Assembly: GCA_027405735.1 (NCBI GenBank) | Contig: JAPEHQ010000008.1 | Location: 930,001-994,000 of the forward strand | DNA from: Mucor racemosus | Lineage: Eukaryota > Mucoromycota > Mucoromycetes > Mucorales > Mucoraceae | Direction of reading: 5' to 3' | Length of the DNA: 64,000 nt | In this document: one piece after another, positions 1 through 10,631 of the stretch | How the letters are laid out: each line of letters opens with the position of its first letter | Numbering within the stretch: the first letter of the stretch is position 1 | Program-made: the position numbers and the translations under genes | The notes under the pieces: model-generated | Database searches by the model: none | What the model was told of the DNA's origin: nothing | Seen by the model: only the letters and a program-made list of their open reading frames with translations

Positions 1-39
1 TTCTTTGAAATACACCTTCCGCTTTATCAACAGAAATCT

Positions 40-2859
40 TCAAGATGAAGAAGATTCAGTTTGATGACGTTCTTTACCAGCAATGCCTACTCTATCCTGT
101 TTCTTGGATGTTGTTTTTCCCAATCCCTTGTGTTTATGCGGGTCCTTTTTTTGTTTTTTGTTTTTTAGTACATTGTAAATATGTGCAAATACAAAGATCT
201 ATTTACCTTTCGGCTCATGGCACTTTTGTTTCTTACACCTTTACCACCTTCCCAAAATGCTTGTTTCTGCGGTGCTTTTTCGAATTCATGCCCACAAATG
301 CACGGCTTTCCACTGACAATGTTTTGTTCTCTAGAACATAAACCACAAACATGTTTTTTAGCAAATTCTACATGGTGATCTTCATGTCCATCATGGCAAT
401 TATCGCAAGGATATAATTTGTTACAACAAGAGAATCTAAACCAACGCTTTGATTTGCGATAATGAGAGCATGTACCTTGATCAGGCAAAGGTTCGCCAAT
501 AGTTAAAGGATCTTCTTTGGACTTTTTCTTCTTTTTCAATTTCATAACTTGCTCTTCGCTGGCTATTAATCTTTCCCCTCCTTCACTGCCGATCTTGACA
601 AATCTATAATCACCTAATCCACATGTCATTTTTGCGTGACAAGAAAAGCAATTGAAGGTACGAGGTGAATCATGAGGAGATAACCGGACTGTAGAGGTCA
701 TATCGGCCATACAAGATCCACAAGTACCGATATAAGCCGATGGTAATATATCATATGCAATACATCCTGCTAATTGCAATAAACCAACAGATAAAGCACC
801 TTGATGAACAAGCTCTATAAAAAAAGAATTAGTTACCTTTTTTCGCTATATATAATTCATAAATATTACCTCCAAGAAGTTTAATGCCCATTACAGAAGA
901 ACATGTTGGACAAGACATCCATCTTTCAGTTTTAGGTGCATTAGGTTTCTTTTCAGAAGAAGACGATGATGCTGCTTGTTTCTCGTCTTGCTCAGGTTTG
1001 ATACTTTCAACTTCTACTGTGTCTTTACATCTAGCACATTTAACCATAATATGAAGTAAAGTGCAACGGAACAATGAGATATTTTCTAATTTTGGATCAA
1101 CAAGTCTAATTTCTGTTCCTCTTCGAACGGCAGGTTGACTGAGGTTTACTAGTGTCTTTTCTCCATCTTGTTCCTCCTCTGAATGATGATGATATTCATC
1201 CTCTCCGGGAGCCAATTCAACTTCAACTTCCTCTTCCTCTGCTTGTTCAATGACTAAACTGGGATCATTTACAATAATAACCTTATTTTTTTTTATACTA
1301 TTTTCTTCATCAAACAAAGATGTCTTCTTTTTCGACTCTGATTTGGGTTGTTGTTGAGGCATAAATTCGGCTGCTGTAACTGATAAAGAAGGTTGCTGCT
1401 GCTGTGCTGCTTTTACAGGTGGTTTCAAATCTTTTTGTTGTGCAGCTGAAATACTCTCTGCCTCTTCTTGCTCTTCCGTTTTTTGAGTAGGTGGTGTGCT
1501 TAATAAAAGCTCTAAATTTCGATTGAGCCAATTCAAGTTTTCAAATAAAGTGTAATCTCCTTTTGAGACATGCTCATCAAATCCTAAAGATATCCAACTT
1601 GCTCTTGTTTTATCAAGTTTTTTGTTTTCAATCTCGATGGAACATGATTCAAGGGGATATAATGCAGGTATATGATATTTTATATACAATTCATTTCCTC
1701 CAATCAATTGCTCATGGGTAAAGTCTGTGTCATTGACGGAAATAACCAGTGTAGCGATAGTTTCTTTGGAATTAGATCTATCCAACTCGAGTTAATATTG
1801 AATTTCCTTTACCTTTCTATATAATTTCCATACCTCACAGTTTTAAAAGTATCACAAAATCGAGTTTGAAGCTGTCTGAATTCATGTTTTCGTCTTTTAT
1901 CGGCAATTGATATTTCTTTAGATGTATAATGTTTCTTTGGAACTTGCTCAACAGCAACAGGAGTATTAACTTGTTTTGGGTTTTCAATTTGTACAGGCTT
2001 CTTTTCATTTACAATATGATTTACAATAGGTTTTGGCGATGATGATGATGAGAAGGAACTAGCTTCAGATTGTTCAATTGGAGTTGATTGTTTAACAATC
2101 GTAGAACTGATTGGTTTAGCAGTAGCGTCAATAAACTGTTTGACAGGTTGCTGCGGCGTTGTTGCAGCTGCGGTAGAAGTCGTAGTTGTGGAAGCTTCTT
2201 TATTGTTTGCGATAAATCTAACAGTAGGAGCAGGAGCTTGTTGTAATAGACTTTCCATATTACGATCAAGCCAATTCATTTGTCTAACAAGTGTTTGGTG
2301 AGCTGTTGATGGGTCTACTCGGGCAACATATCCCTTTTCAAGGTTTCTATTACAACATGATATATTAATAAGAGAAAAATGTATTTCCATCTTGATAATT
2401 TACATTGCAAATCCTTTTGGAATATCAGAATTTAAGACTTGAACTGCACATGCAACTTTGGGATATTCTATAGGTATCGTTAATTGTAATCGAAGTGCGT
2501 CTATTTCATATGGAAAATCTGGATCTGATGGCTTGATAGCAAGTCGAACAATAGTTTCATCTTTATTTTCACTATAATGAAAAAAAATTAAAATCGGTTG
2601 CTAGGATACACACCTCGTTGCCATGGTAATATGTTGACAGTTGAAACCGATCAAAGTTAAAGATATATTACTTACCTAACAAGTCTAAACGAAGACTTAT
2701 AACGAGTTTCTAATTGAATCATCTCGAGCTTTCTTTTATCATGGTCATTTGTAATCTACATGAGCAATATTAGATGATTTTCAAGTAATTTAACCGAGAT
2801 TTTTCATTTACCAAAGCCGCCTGAGGCTTTACTACCGGTCTATGAGCTTTATCTACCAT
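40..2859 (-). CDS. CHY-type zinc-finger protein with two RWD-like N-terminal domains
   Basis: Seven exons on the minus strand (2859-2812, 2755-2676, 2571-2404, 2346-1834, 1777-837, 814-207, 144-40) join in one frame to about 820 aa. Seen: an N-terminal RWD-like segment (about aa 20-130) ending in NWLDRNMESLL, a Gln/Ser/Thr-rich linker, a second similar segment (about aa 270-365) ending in NWLNRNLELLL, an acidic/His linker, a Cys-pair region (CARC, CPTC), then a CHY zinc finger near aa 700-760 (CSHY, CDNCHDGHEDHH, CGLC, CICG) and a basic tail. CHY fingers bind several zinc ions and occur in Hot13-like and RCHY1-like proteins; fungal relatives of this long form are mostly uncharacterised, so the role is open. 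The final exon (DPHKHKGLG...) is needed to finish the tail; without it translation stops inside intron 6. The intron between exons 5 and 6 is only 22 nt. The gene is divergent from the Fyv10 homologue across a 209-bp promoter gap. Confidence 0.85.
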
Positions 2860-3068
2860 GATTTATAATGTTTATACAGAAGAAAGGGATTCATTTCATC
2901 ATATCAATTAACCGGAATTCAACATGTTCGTGACTTTGTCGGTGAAAGAGCATTTATTAATGCTTCCATATACACGCAACGTATCATAAAATAACCCACA
3001 TTTTCTATTTTTCCATCATTATTATTATTACTTTTTCCTCTAAAAAATCATCCTATTTTTTAACTTGA
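2860..3068. promoter_or_regulatory. Shared divergent promoter region
   Basis: This 209-bp gap separates the start codons of the CHY protein (-) and the Fyv10/MAEA homologue (+), so it must hold both promoters and 5' UTRs. It is AT-rich with a T/ATT-rich stretch just before the plus-strand start. No specific factor site can be named by eye. Confidence 0.5.
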
Positions 3069-4497
3069 ATGAATACTATAAAGCCTGACCAAATCATAGA
3101 GTTGGAGCCTTCTCTTATAAAAGTGAGTAAATAGGTTGAACATTTTGAATTTTAATCGGAAATAATAACTTTTATCATTGGGGTTACATAGGTTCCTTAT
3201 GAACAACTTCGTAAATCCTTCCGATACCAGCATAAATATATTGAAAAAGAATTGACATCTCTTCATGATAAAATCGAACGTTGTATGAGAGATACATCTT
3301 TATCGCCCGAGAAAGCAAATCTGGTCATTGATGAGTTATTAAAGCAGGTTGAAAAGCTAACCCGCAAGGTAATACCAATATTTTTATGGTACAAAACTGC
3401 ATATTTACAAAATTATAGCTGCAAAAAGCAAAAAGTGAAGAATTGGCACATGTTACTCGAATTGAAAAGAGAATCCAGAATTTAAGACAAATTGAGAATA
3501 TCAATTCACCTAGAGCACCTGAATTCATATCATGGAATAAAACACGATTAGACAGAGTCATTGTAGATTATTTACTTCGAGAAGGAATGACAAAATCAGC
3601 AAAAAAAGTAGCAGAAGATGGCGGTATCGAGGTAATTTATTATATAAAGCTTACAATATGTATAATATTTACACAAAATATAGGATATGGTAGATATTCA
3701 ATTGTTTGCTCAATCAGAAAAGATTGAAGAAGCATTAAGAAACCATAGTTGTAAAGAATGCCTTTCTTGGTGCAGTGAAAACAAATCAAGCCTAAGAAAA
3801 ATGAAGAGTACATTGGAATTTAATTTAAGATTGCAAGAACATATTGAATTAGCAAGATCATCTAAAGGAATAGAAGCAATTACATATGCAAACAAGTATT
3901 TAACTCCATGGAAAACAACAGAGGAAAAGAGAATTGGTCAAGCTATGGGATTATTAGCATATAAAAGTGGTACTCAATGTCAACCTTATAAAGATCTTTA
4001 TGATCCTTGTCGTTGGCAAGAAATAATAGATCAATTCAGATCAGATTTCTATTCTTTATGTTCACTTACTTCTCATCCTCTATTATCAATCACTTTACAA
4101 GCTGGTTTGTCTGCACTTAAAACACCACAATGTTATGAACATGAAAATCAAAATGTCAATTGCCCTATTTGCGATAACCAAACATTAGGTAGTTTAGCAG
4201 AGAAACTACCGTTGAGTCATCATGTCAATTCTACCATTGTATGCCGTATTAGTGGTAAAATTATGAATGAAGATAATCCACCTATGTTATTACCTAATGG
4301 AAGGGTCTATAGTTTAAATGTAAGTGATTAATTGTATTTATATATATATATATATATATATATGCATAAATATAAATGAACTGAGCATTGTTTAGGCATT
4401 GCAAGACATGGCGGTAAAAATGGATGGTAAAATCACTTGTCCCAGAACGGGAGATGTTTATACAATGGATGCACTCAAGAAAGTGTTTATTTCATAA
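3069..4497 (+). CDS. GID/CTLH E3 ubiquitin ligase subunit, Fyv10/Gid9/MAEA homologue
   Basis: Five exons (3069-3122, 3192-3368, 3419-3631, 3684-4319, 4396-4497) give about 393 aa, close to human MAEA and shorter than yeast Fyv10. Seen: the VPYE motif and coiled-coil lead-in, a LisH-type segment (DRVIVDYLLREGM, near aa 105), a CTLH/CRA region (ECLSWCSENKSSLRKMKSTLEF onward), and a C-terminal degenerate RING of the GID type (CPICDNQ, VCRISGKIM, LPNGRVYS, CPRTGDVYTMDALKKVF). In yeast this protein pairs with Gid2 as the catalytic RING module that marks gluconeogenic enzymes for degradation when glucose returns; that substrate role is inferred by family here. The last exon is short and supplies the end of the RING-like domain. 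The fourth intron contains a (TA)n run at about 4338-4363. Confidence 0.9.
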
Positions 4498-4749
4498 ATA
4501 TTTTATGATATTACGATGAAAAAAAAAAAAAAAGTTCAAAAAAACTGTAATTTTATATATAATTGATGATTAAAGAATTTCTACACAACCATTTGCTTAT
4601 AAACATATATAAAAAATAACCCCAAATTATATAATCATTTACCCGCCTTCTTTCCATATTTTTTTCTGTTTGATAATCTATTTTTTTTTTTTCTTTTTTC
4701 CTTTTTTTTCTTTCTCTCTTTCTCAATTTATATTTCATCAAAAAAAAAC

Positions 4750-6740
4750 ATGCCACCTATTGTATTAAAAATAGAAGGAAATGAATCCTTTTTACCATTC
4801 TCAAATCTAGATCAAGATGAATTATCAAAGACTTGGAGAGTTTGTACAAAAGTGAAAGATTCACTTGAAAATGGTTCTAGGCTCGAGAATTTGTCATGGA
4901 GACTATGGTTTATACAAAATGTTCTTGTTAGCAATGACGTCAAAACAAGCTCCAAATATCAGAAATGGTCCAAAAAGACAACACAAAAGATGGAATTAGA
5001 GAAAGACCTTGAACCAACACAACCATTAAAGCAAAAATCACAACAGCAACAACAATTGAATGAAGCACCAGAATCAGTTTTGGATTACAGTCTTGATGAA
5101 ATTAAACCTGTTGGAACAGAAAATTTCATATTGAATCAGTTTACATCTGATCAAGAAGGTGACTTGATGATTGAATTGAAGGATATTTTTCCTTTTGGAA
5201 TGCAAGATTTTATTTATAATGGAACAGAACAAGGAAATACCGAGAAACAACCAGGCCAAGCAACTAATTCATCGCCATGGCAACCAAACAACCAAATGTA
5301 TTCATCCAATGAAATTAATATCAACAATTATCCTACATCAAATCCAATGCCTTATACTACGGCAACAACGTCTGCCGCATCACAATCATTTAATAACAAC
5401 AATAACAACTATACTGACTCTGGTTTATTCATGGATCCCATTTCTGGGATTCATTCTTTATTTGCAGATCATATGGACATACCATCATTAACGATACCCT
5501 CTGATGTAAATGCAGGTGTTCCAAATTATCAACAAATGCAACCGCAACCGCAATCATTCCAGCAACCACAACAACAGGATTTAGTCGTAGATTTCAATAA
5601 TGCTGCATATGTTGCTGCTGCTGCTGCCGCAACTGCTGCCGCATTGACTACATTACCAAATGCTACGCTTCATAACAAATTATTAGCGACTTTACCGCCA
5701 CACACTTTAGCCTCTGCTGAAAGATTACTTTCTCCTGCGAAAAGACGTTCATTAGCAATGCCACAACCACAACAACCACAGGAAAAAGTGAATACATCTT
5801 CTCCATTAAGTTTTATACCAGATAATAATAACAAATTTGCAAAATCTAATCCTACAGCAAATACAGTGAATGAAAGCCCACAACATTATTACAACACATT
5901 TCAAATAAATCCTAGTAATAACTCTTCACCACCAACATCTACGAATTTTATAAAAAAGAAATACCATACTTCAACAACCTCATCTTCATCGCCTTCTACA
6001 AATTCTACAACACTGGATGAAAAACCTCCTGTTTGTAGTAATTGTGATGCAACTTCTACACCACTTTGGAGAAGATCAGCTGATGATAAAGTCCTTTGCA
6101 ATGCCTGTGGATTATAGTAAAGTATATTATATTTTGTGAATTTGCATGAATTAATCAATTTCTAGTCTTAAATTACATAATGCACCTAGACCAAAGTATT
6201 TAAAACCAAATACAGTAAGAAAACAAGAGATAAATGATCAAATGGAAGACGTAGTCATCACAGGGGAACAAGAAGATGTTGAAAAGCAAGACCAAGGACA
6301 TCAAGATACAGAATCACAGCAAACTGTTTGTTCAAATTGTGGAACGATCAAAACCCCATTATGGCGACGGGATATAGAAGGAGCTCCATTATGTAATGCA
6401 TGTGGATTATAGTAAGTTTATCCGTAATGTTTTTTCTTCTAGAATTATCAACTAACAATACAAAAAAAGTTTGAAACTTCATAATGAAAAACGACCACTT
6501 TCAATGAAAACAGATGTAATCAAAAAACGACAAAGAACAGAAGCACTCATTGCATCTACAGTTACAGATGATCAATCAAAAAAGCCTCGCTATTATGATC
6601 AACAATCACTTTATTCATCAGATAATGGAACTACATTAGGATATAGAAATGCAGCTTCATCATTACCAGGCACTGGTATTTTAATGATGACTGCAAATAG
6701 CAATAGTGATAGGAGTACCAGTAGTCAAAAATCATCTTGA
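4750..6740 (+). CDS. Two-finger GATA transcription factor with AreA-like N-terminus
   Basis: Three exons (4750-6116, 6166-6411, 6470-6740) give about 627 aa. Seen: the N-terminal fungal GATA-factor motif [10 protein letters not shown] near aa 45 (AreA/DUF1752-type region), long Gln/Asn/Ser-rich stretches and an Ala run typical of activation regions, then two class-IVa fingers of form C-x2-C-x17-C-x2-C. The first reads CSNC...TPLWRR...CNACGL with its end in exon 2; the second repeats the pattern with its end in exon 3. A basic tail (IKKRQRT) follows. It should be a nuclear DNA-binding regulator of WGATAR sites. The N-terminal motif points to nitrogen-metabolite control (AreA/Nit2/Gat1 type). 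Two fingers are more usual in iron regulators (SreA/Urbs1), but the Cys-rich spacer of those proteins is absent here. Both introns interrupt the same Tyr codon just after CNACGL, each in phase 2. Confidence 0.88.
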
Positions 6741-7154
6741 TTTAAAAAAAAAAGGATAAACTTGTATATAAACCTTTAAATATCGCTTACCAATGTCTAA
6801 TTTTCTATAAGCGTGAGAACTGACCTTTTATACTTTTGACACATCAATAAGCAACAATTAAATTACACATTTATGAATTACTGCATGTGAAGATGATTTC
6901 TCAATACGAAAATATTTTTTCCTGTATATGATTTTATTACAATCTTTATAAAAAATGACATTTCGGATTACAATTTTATGTAATATTTTTTTATACTTTG
7001 GTTGTACAAACACATATAAATGATGATTATGATTAGAAATCGGTAAAAAAACTGGGGAAAACATTCTGACTGGTTTCCTTTATTTATTAAACATCAAAAA
7101 GCCTTGGTTTTCACTTTCTTTTCTTCTTTTTTGTTTAAATATATATAAATAAAA

Positions 7155-8306
7155 ATGTCTGTTTCTCAATCAACACAAGAAATTTCAGCTTTTGATATCG
7201 CTTCAAATACCTCATTTTTAGGTAAATCAACAAGAGATACTTTTATATTTACAGGTGTTGCTAGTAATGTGAGTTTAGAGTGCATATACATATATATTTA
7301 AATTAAAGCAATTGCATTAATAATAGAGATTTCTTTTTTTTTTTTTAGAAATGGTCTATTGGTGAGGTACCAAATGTAAGTTGAAATTTAGATCCAGAAT
7401 ATAACTGTAATTGAACCATTTTTTTTTTGTAGGGCGGCTATGTTATGGCAATCATCATTGATAGTGTCATCAGACACTTTGCTGAAAAGTATCAAACTGA
7501 TCCTGTTGCTTTGAATTGCTTTTTCTTTAACAAAACTATCCCAGGACATTTGATTGTAGAAATTGATGAATTAAAAATGAGCAGAAAAGGATACTGTGTC
7601 GTTCGTGCTATTTTAAAGCAAAGAAAGGATTTACAGCCATTGGAGAGCTTAGATAGCTATGACCCCTCTGAATGGCAAGATAAAGTACAAGGTATTTTTA
7701 CAATGGGTAATATGGATAATGAGAAAGGTCCTACCCATTTCTACAAAAACCCTTTACCTCCATCCGATGAACATTTGAAACCTTACAACTATGTCTTTAT
7801 GGGTGAATTCTTAAACACAACATTTGATATGCGCACTTTTCCCAAATCAGACACAGAAGCTGGAAAGCCAGAGGTTACACAAACAATGGGTTTTAAGGAT
7901 GAAAGACCTATTGATTTCAAAAGTATTCCTTATTGGTGTGATATGTTTATCACACCTCCTACATTACTTGGTCCTGCTGTTTTAGATGGTCCTGTTTGGT
8001 GTCCTACCATGCAACTCGAAGTGCAATTCAAGAGAAAGCCTTCAGGAAAGACTATTAGAGGTCATTATGTTGCTCCTCATATTATCAATGGTAGATTTGA
8101 CATCTCTGGTGAAGTTTGGAATGAAGAGGGTGAAATTTTAGCTATCACAAGGTATATACATGCATTGAAATAGGAAAAACATGGCATCTAAAATACTTTT
8201 TTATTACAGACATCAATGCTTGGTTGTGCCTTGGAGTCGTAACTCAAAGGATGAAGGCAAAGCTAATGAAAGAATGAAGATCATGATGCAAAGATCAAAA
8301 ATTTAA
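7155..8306 (+). CDS. Thioesterase-like (hotdog-fold) protein
   Basis: Four exons (7155-7268, 7349-7375, 7433-8151, 8210-8306) give about 318 aa. The second exon is only 27 nt and encodes KWSIGEVPN; it restores the conserved hotdog start (W..G..PNGGYVMAIII). The rest has the shape of the fungal acyl-CoA-thioesterase-like superfamily (TesB-like, 4HBT_3), with a C-terminal half resembling a second hotdog (DGPVWCPTMQLEVQFKR, GRFDISGEVWNEEG, ending HQCLVVPW). Proteins of this group are predicted to hydrolyse acyl-CoA thioesters, but fungal members are rarely tested, so substrate and compartment are unknown. No obvious targeting peptide is seen. It follows the GATA gene on the same strand with about 400 bp between, consistent with separate transcription. 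Confidence 0.8.
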
Positions 8307-8616
8307 ATGTTATCACGAAATCTAAACAAGTATATCAAGTAGACATGTGTAATAAAGTGATTAGACTGTGTATATATGATGAACTGGGATTGATTCCAGA
8401 TGATGATGATTATCATTTATTATTACAGTATTTTAACTCGAATTTTGAATTTCTCCATTCTGAAAAGCTAAAATGTCAAGGTCAATCTCGTCAGAACCCT
8501 GATCGTATGTCAATTAAGGACCTTCTGAGGGGTTGTAGTGAATAAAGTCCATAATGTAGATTTAGATTTTCAAGTAAAAGGTATATATATAAAATAGCAA
8601 TCTGCCTTTTTTTTTT
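8307..8616. other. 3' flank of the thioesterase gene, no gene seen
   Basis: AT-rich flank. A 66-codon open frame at 8345-8545 has no recognisable motif and is not called. It ends in a T-run just before repeat copy A begins. Confidence 0.5.
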
Positions 8617-9622
8617 TCACTAAATAACACCAAGAAAAAATTATATGCCAATGTACCTGAGATGTTCAACTTTAATCTAAAAATGAGTATCGTAAAATAT
8701 CCTACGTTTTGCAGGTGGTATTAATTTTTCAATGCTAAGGTTTCAGATTTTTACGCGTATTTCACTACTAAAAATGAAAAACTTTAAGGTTTCATATCTC
8801 TAGAAATAATTAAGTTATACTAACACTTTCTAATAATGAAACTTACTTATTTTGAAGCACTCTATAACATATTTCAGTATGAAAAAAATTCTGAGCACTT
8901 TTATTTTTTTCCAGTTTTTTGATATTTTTGCAGTAGATTTCAAAATATTCGTTAAATTGAGCAACACTTTTTTTACATTCATGTTATCAAGCTTGTTGAG
9001 CTCTCTTAGACTCAATTTAGTTTTTTTCAAATTACTAATTTTTCGTGGAGATATCCTCAAGAATGTGTCCAAAGAGATACTCCCGTTTCTAGCCTCTATT
9101 TTTCCCTTATATACCCTCATCCCAAATTCTGAATTTCAAAAAAATTTGGACAAAAATACTGTTTTCTTTACGAAAACTTTAGCTAAAAGGTTCAATAATA
9201 GCTCGATCAATAGATAATTTTGTTGTGCATTATTTCAATTATTTAAATTTAAAATGCAGTTATAAAAAGTGATGTGTATCTTCAAAAAACCTTCAAAATT
9301 TCAATTACATTTTACGCAAAATTTAATGTGGAATTTTTGTCCGATTTTTATTTAGATGGATGCAAAATCCAAAACCGTACAAAAACTATTTAATACTCTA
9401 GGTCGATTTATTTTGCAGCTCATGAACATTTAAACAATTTTGTTTTTTGAATCATTTTTCGTTTATTTTTTTTCGAATAAATTTTGGGGCTCCGCTACTA
9501 CAGGTTTTAACTGTGATAAGAACTATTATTTTAATTATCTCAACGAAAAATCAATATTTTTTGCTGAAACAAAAAATACAGAGTAATTTAGAGTAAGATC
9601 TATCTTTTGAATACAAAAAATT
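8617..9622 (+). repeat. Interspersed repeat, copy A
   Basis: About 1 kb that aligns by eye along its whole length with copies at 19620-20671, 36045-37105, 42063-43190 (inverted) and 59450-60680 (inverted, decayed). It opens at CACTAAATAACACCAAG and closes at CTATCTTTTGAATACAAAAA. Copy A is clearly diverged from B/C/D by many substitutions, so it is older. No terminal inverted repeat, LTR structure or flanking duplication could be seen. A 96-codon frame runs on the minus strand (9120-8830) and a 121-codon frame on the plus strand; the minus frame is the one still detectable in the most diverged copy. Confidence 0.85.
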
Positions 9623-10049
9623 AAACCTCACCGTCTAAAAAAAAAGTAAATTGTCTAAAAAAGCAAATCGGCTAAAAAAATTGTGAAATCATCTAAAAAT
9701 AAATTCAATTGGTCTCAATTCAAGTTAAAATACTGAGAGGATATTCCCATTTGGTTATAGCTTGACATACAGTATCTATTTTATATTATAATTTAATAAA
9801 TGTAGCATGCCAAATATACTCTGGCATTTTTTTTCAATGGAAAAGCTTATCTCTCCAATAAATTATTCAAGAAATAAATGGATGTTGTTCCTACATGCTT
9901 TTGCCTGAAGTCCGCATAAAAGCCTGCTACTTCTTGGCTTGTTACACCATTATCAATTATATTTTTCTCCGGAAATGCGCACCATTTGCTTGGTAATATA
10001 AAAGTAGATGAATCACTGTTTCCTCTAAATAAACTTTTTTCTTTGTAAA
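9623..10049. other. Intergenic, promoter side of the FMN reductase
   Basis: AT-rich sequence between repeat copy A and the reductase start. It contains several [12 protein letters not shown] short runs (9635-9700) but no gene. Confidence 0.5.
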
Positions 10050-10631
10050 ATGGATATTGGCGTAATCGTTGGAAGCACTCGACCTTCAAGAATTGGACAT
10101 AAACTCACAAGCTGGCTATTAAGCACTATTACGGTCAAGCATTCACTAAACTTTGAAATCATTGATTTGCAAGAATGGAATTTACCTTTATTTAATGAAC
10201 CCGAAATTCCAGCAAAAGGAGAACAATACTATAGCAGTGAAAAAACGAAACAATGGAGTAAAAAAATTGCTTCCAAGGATGGATTTATTTTCGTAACCCC
10301 ACAATATAATTGGGGATATCCTGCTGCTTTAAAAAATGCTATTGATTATCTTTACAATGAATGGACAGGTAAACCAGCTATCATTGTTAGTTACGCAAAT
10401 AGGGGTGGAGGAAAGGCTGCAGCACAATTTAGACAGGTATTGGATGGCCTCAAAATGAGGACGGTAGAAACAATGCCTGCAATCTGCCTTGCAAAGGATA
10501 TGTATACGGAAAACGGTGCATTAAAAGAGATCGAGGAATATGGAGGATTTGCAGTTCAGTATTCTGATATTATTAACAAAGCTGTCAAAGAATTAGAATT
10601 AGAACTTTTAAAGAATAAGGAAAATAATTGA
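10050..10631 (+). CDS. NADPH-dependent FMN reductase (Lot6-like flavodoxin-fold quinone reductase)
   Basis: A single exon of 193 aa. Seen: a flavodoxin-like P-loop at the very N-terminus (VGSTRPSRIGHKL, aa 6-18), the family signature TPQYNWGYPAALKNAIDYLY near aa 85-105 that contacts FMN, and a second conserved stretch KPAIIVSYANRGGG near aa 112-125. Members such as yeast Lot6 are small cytosolic flavoproteins that use NAD(P)H to reduce FMN or quinones, usually as homodimers. Length matches the family. It is the only intronless small enzyme gene in a part of the window where neighbours have several introns, and it lies 430 bp from repeat copy A; bacterial origin is possible but cannot be judged without a tree. 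The C-terminus is Lys/Glu-rich (about aa 175-193). Confidence 0.88.
   Translation: MDIGVIVGSTRPSRIGHKLTSWLLSTITVKHSLNFEIIDLQEWNLPLFNEPEIPAKGEQYYSSEKTKQWSKKIASKDGFIFVTPQYNWGYPAALKNAIDYLYNEWTGKPAIIVSYANRGGGKAAAQFRQVLDGLKMRTVETMPAICLAKDMYTENGALKEIEEYGGFAVQYSDIINKAVKELELELLKNKENN

Noticed and set aside
8345..8545. 66-codon open frame downstream of the thioesterase gene
   Set aside because: No motif, no codon bias, and it sits in the 3' flank of the thioesterase gene.
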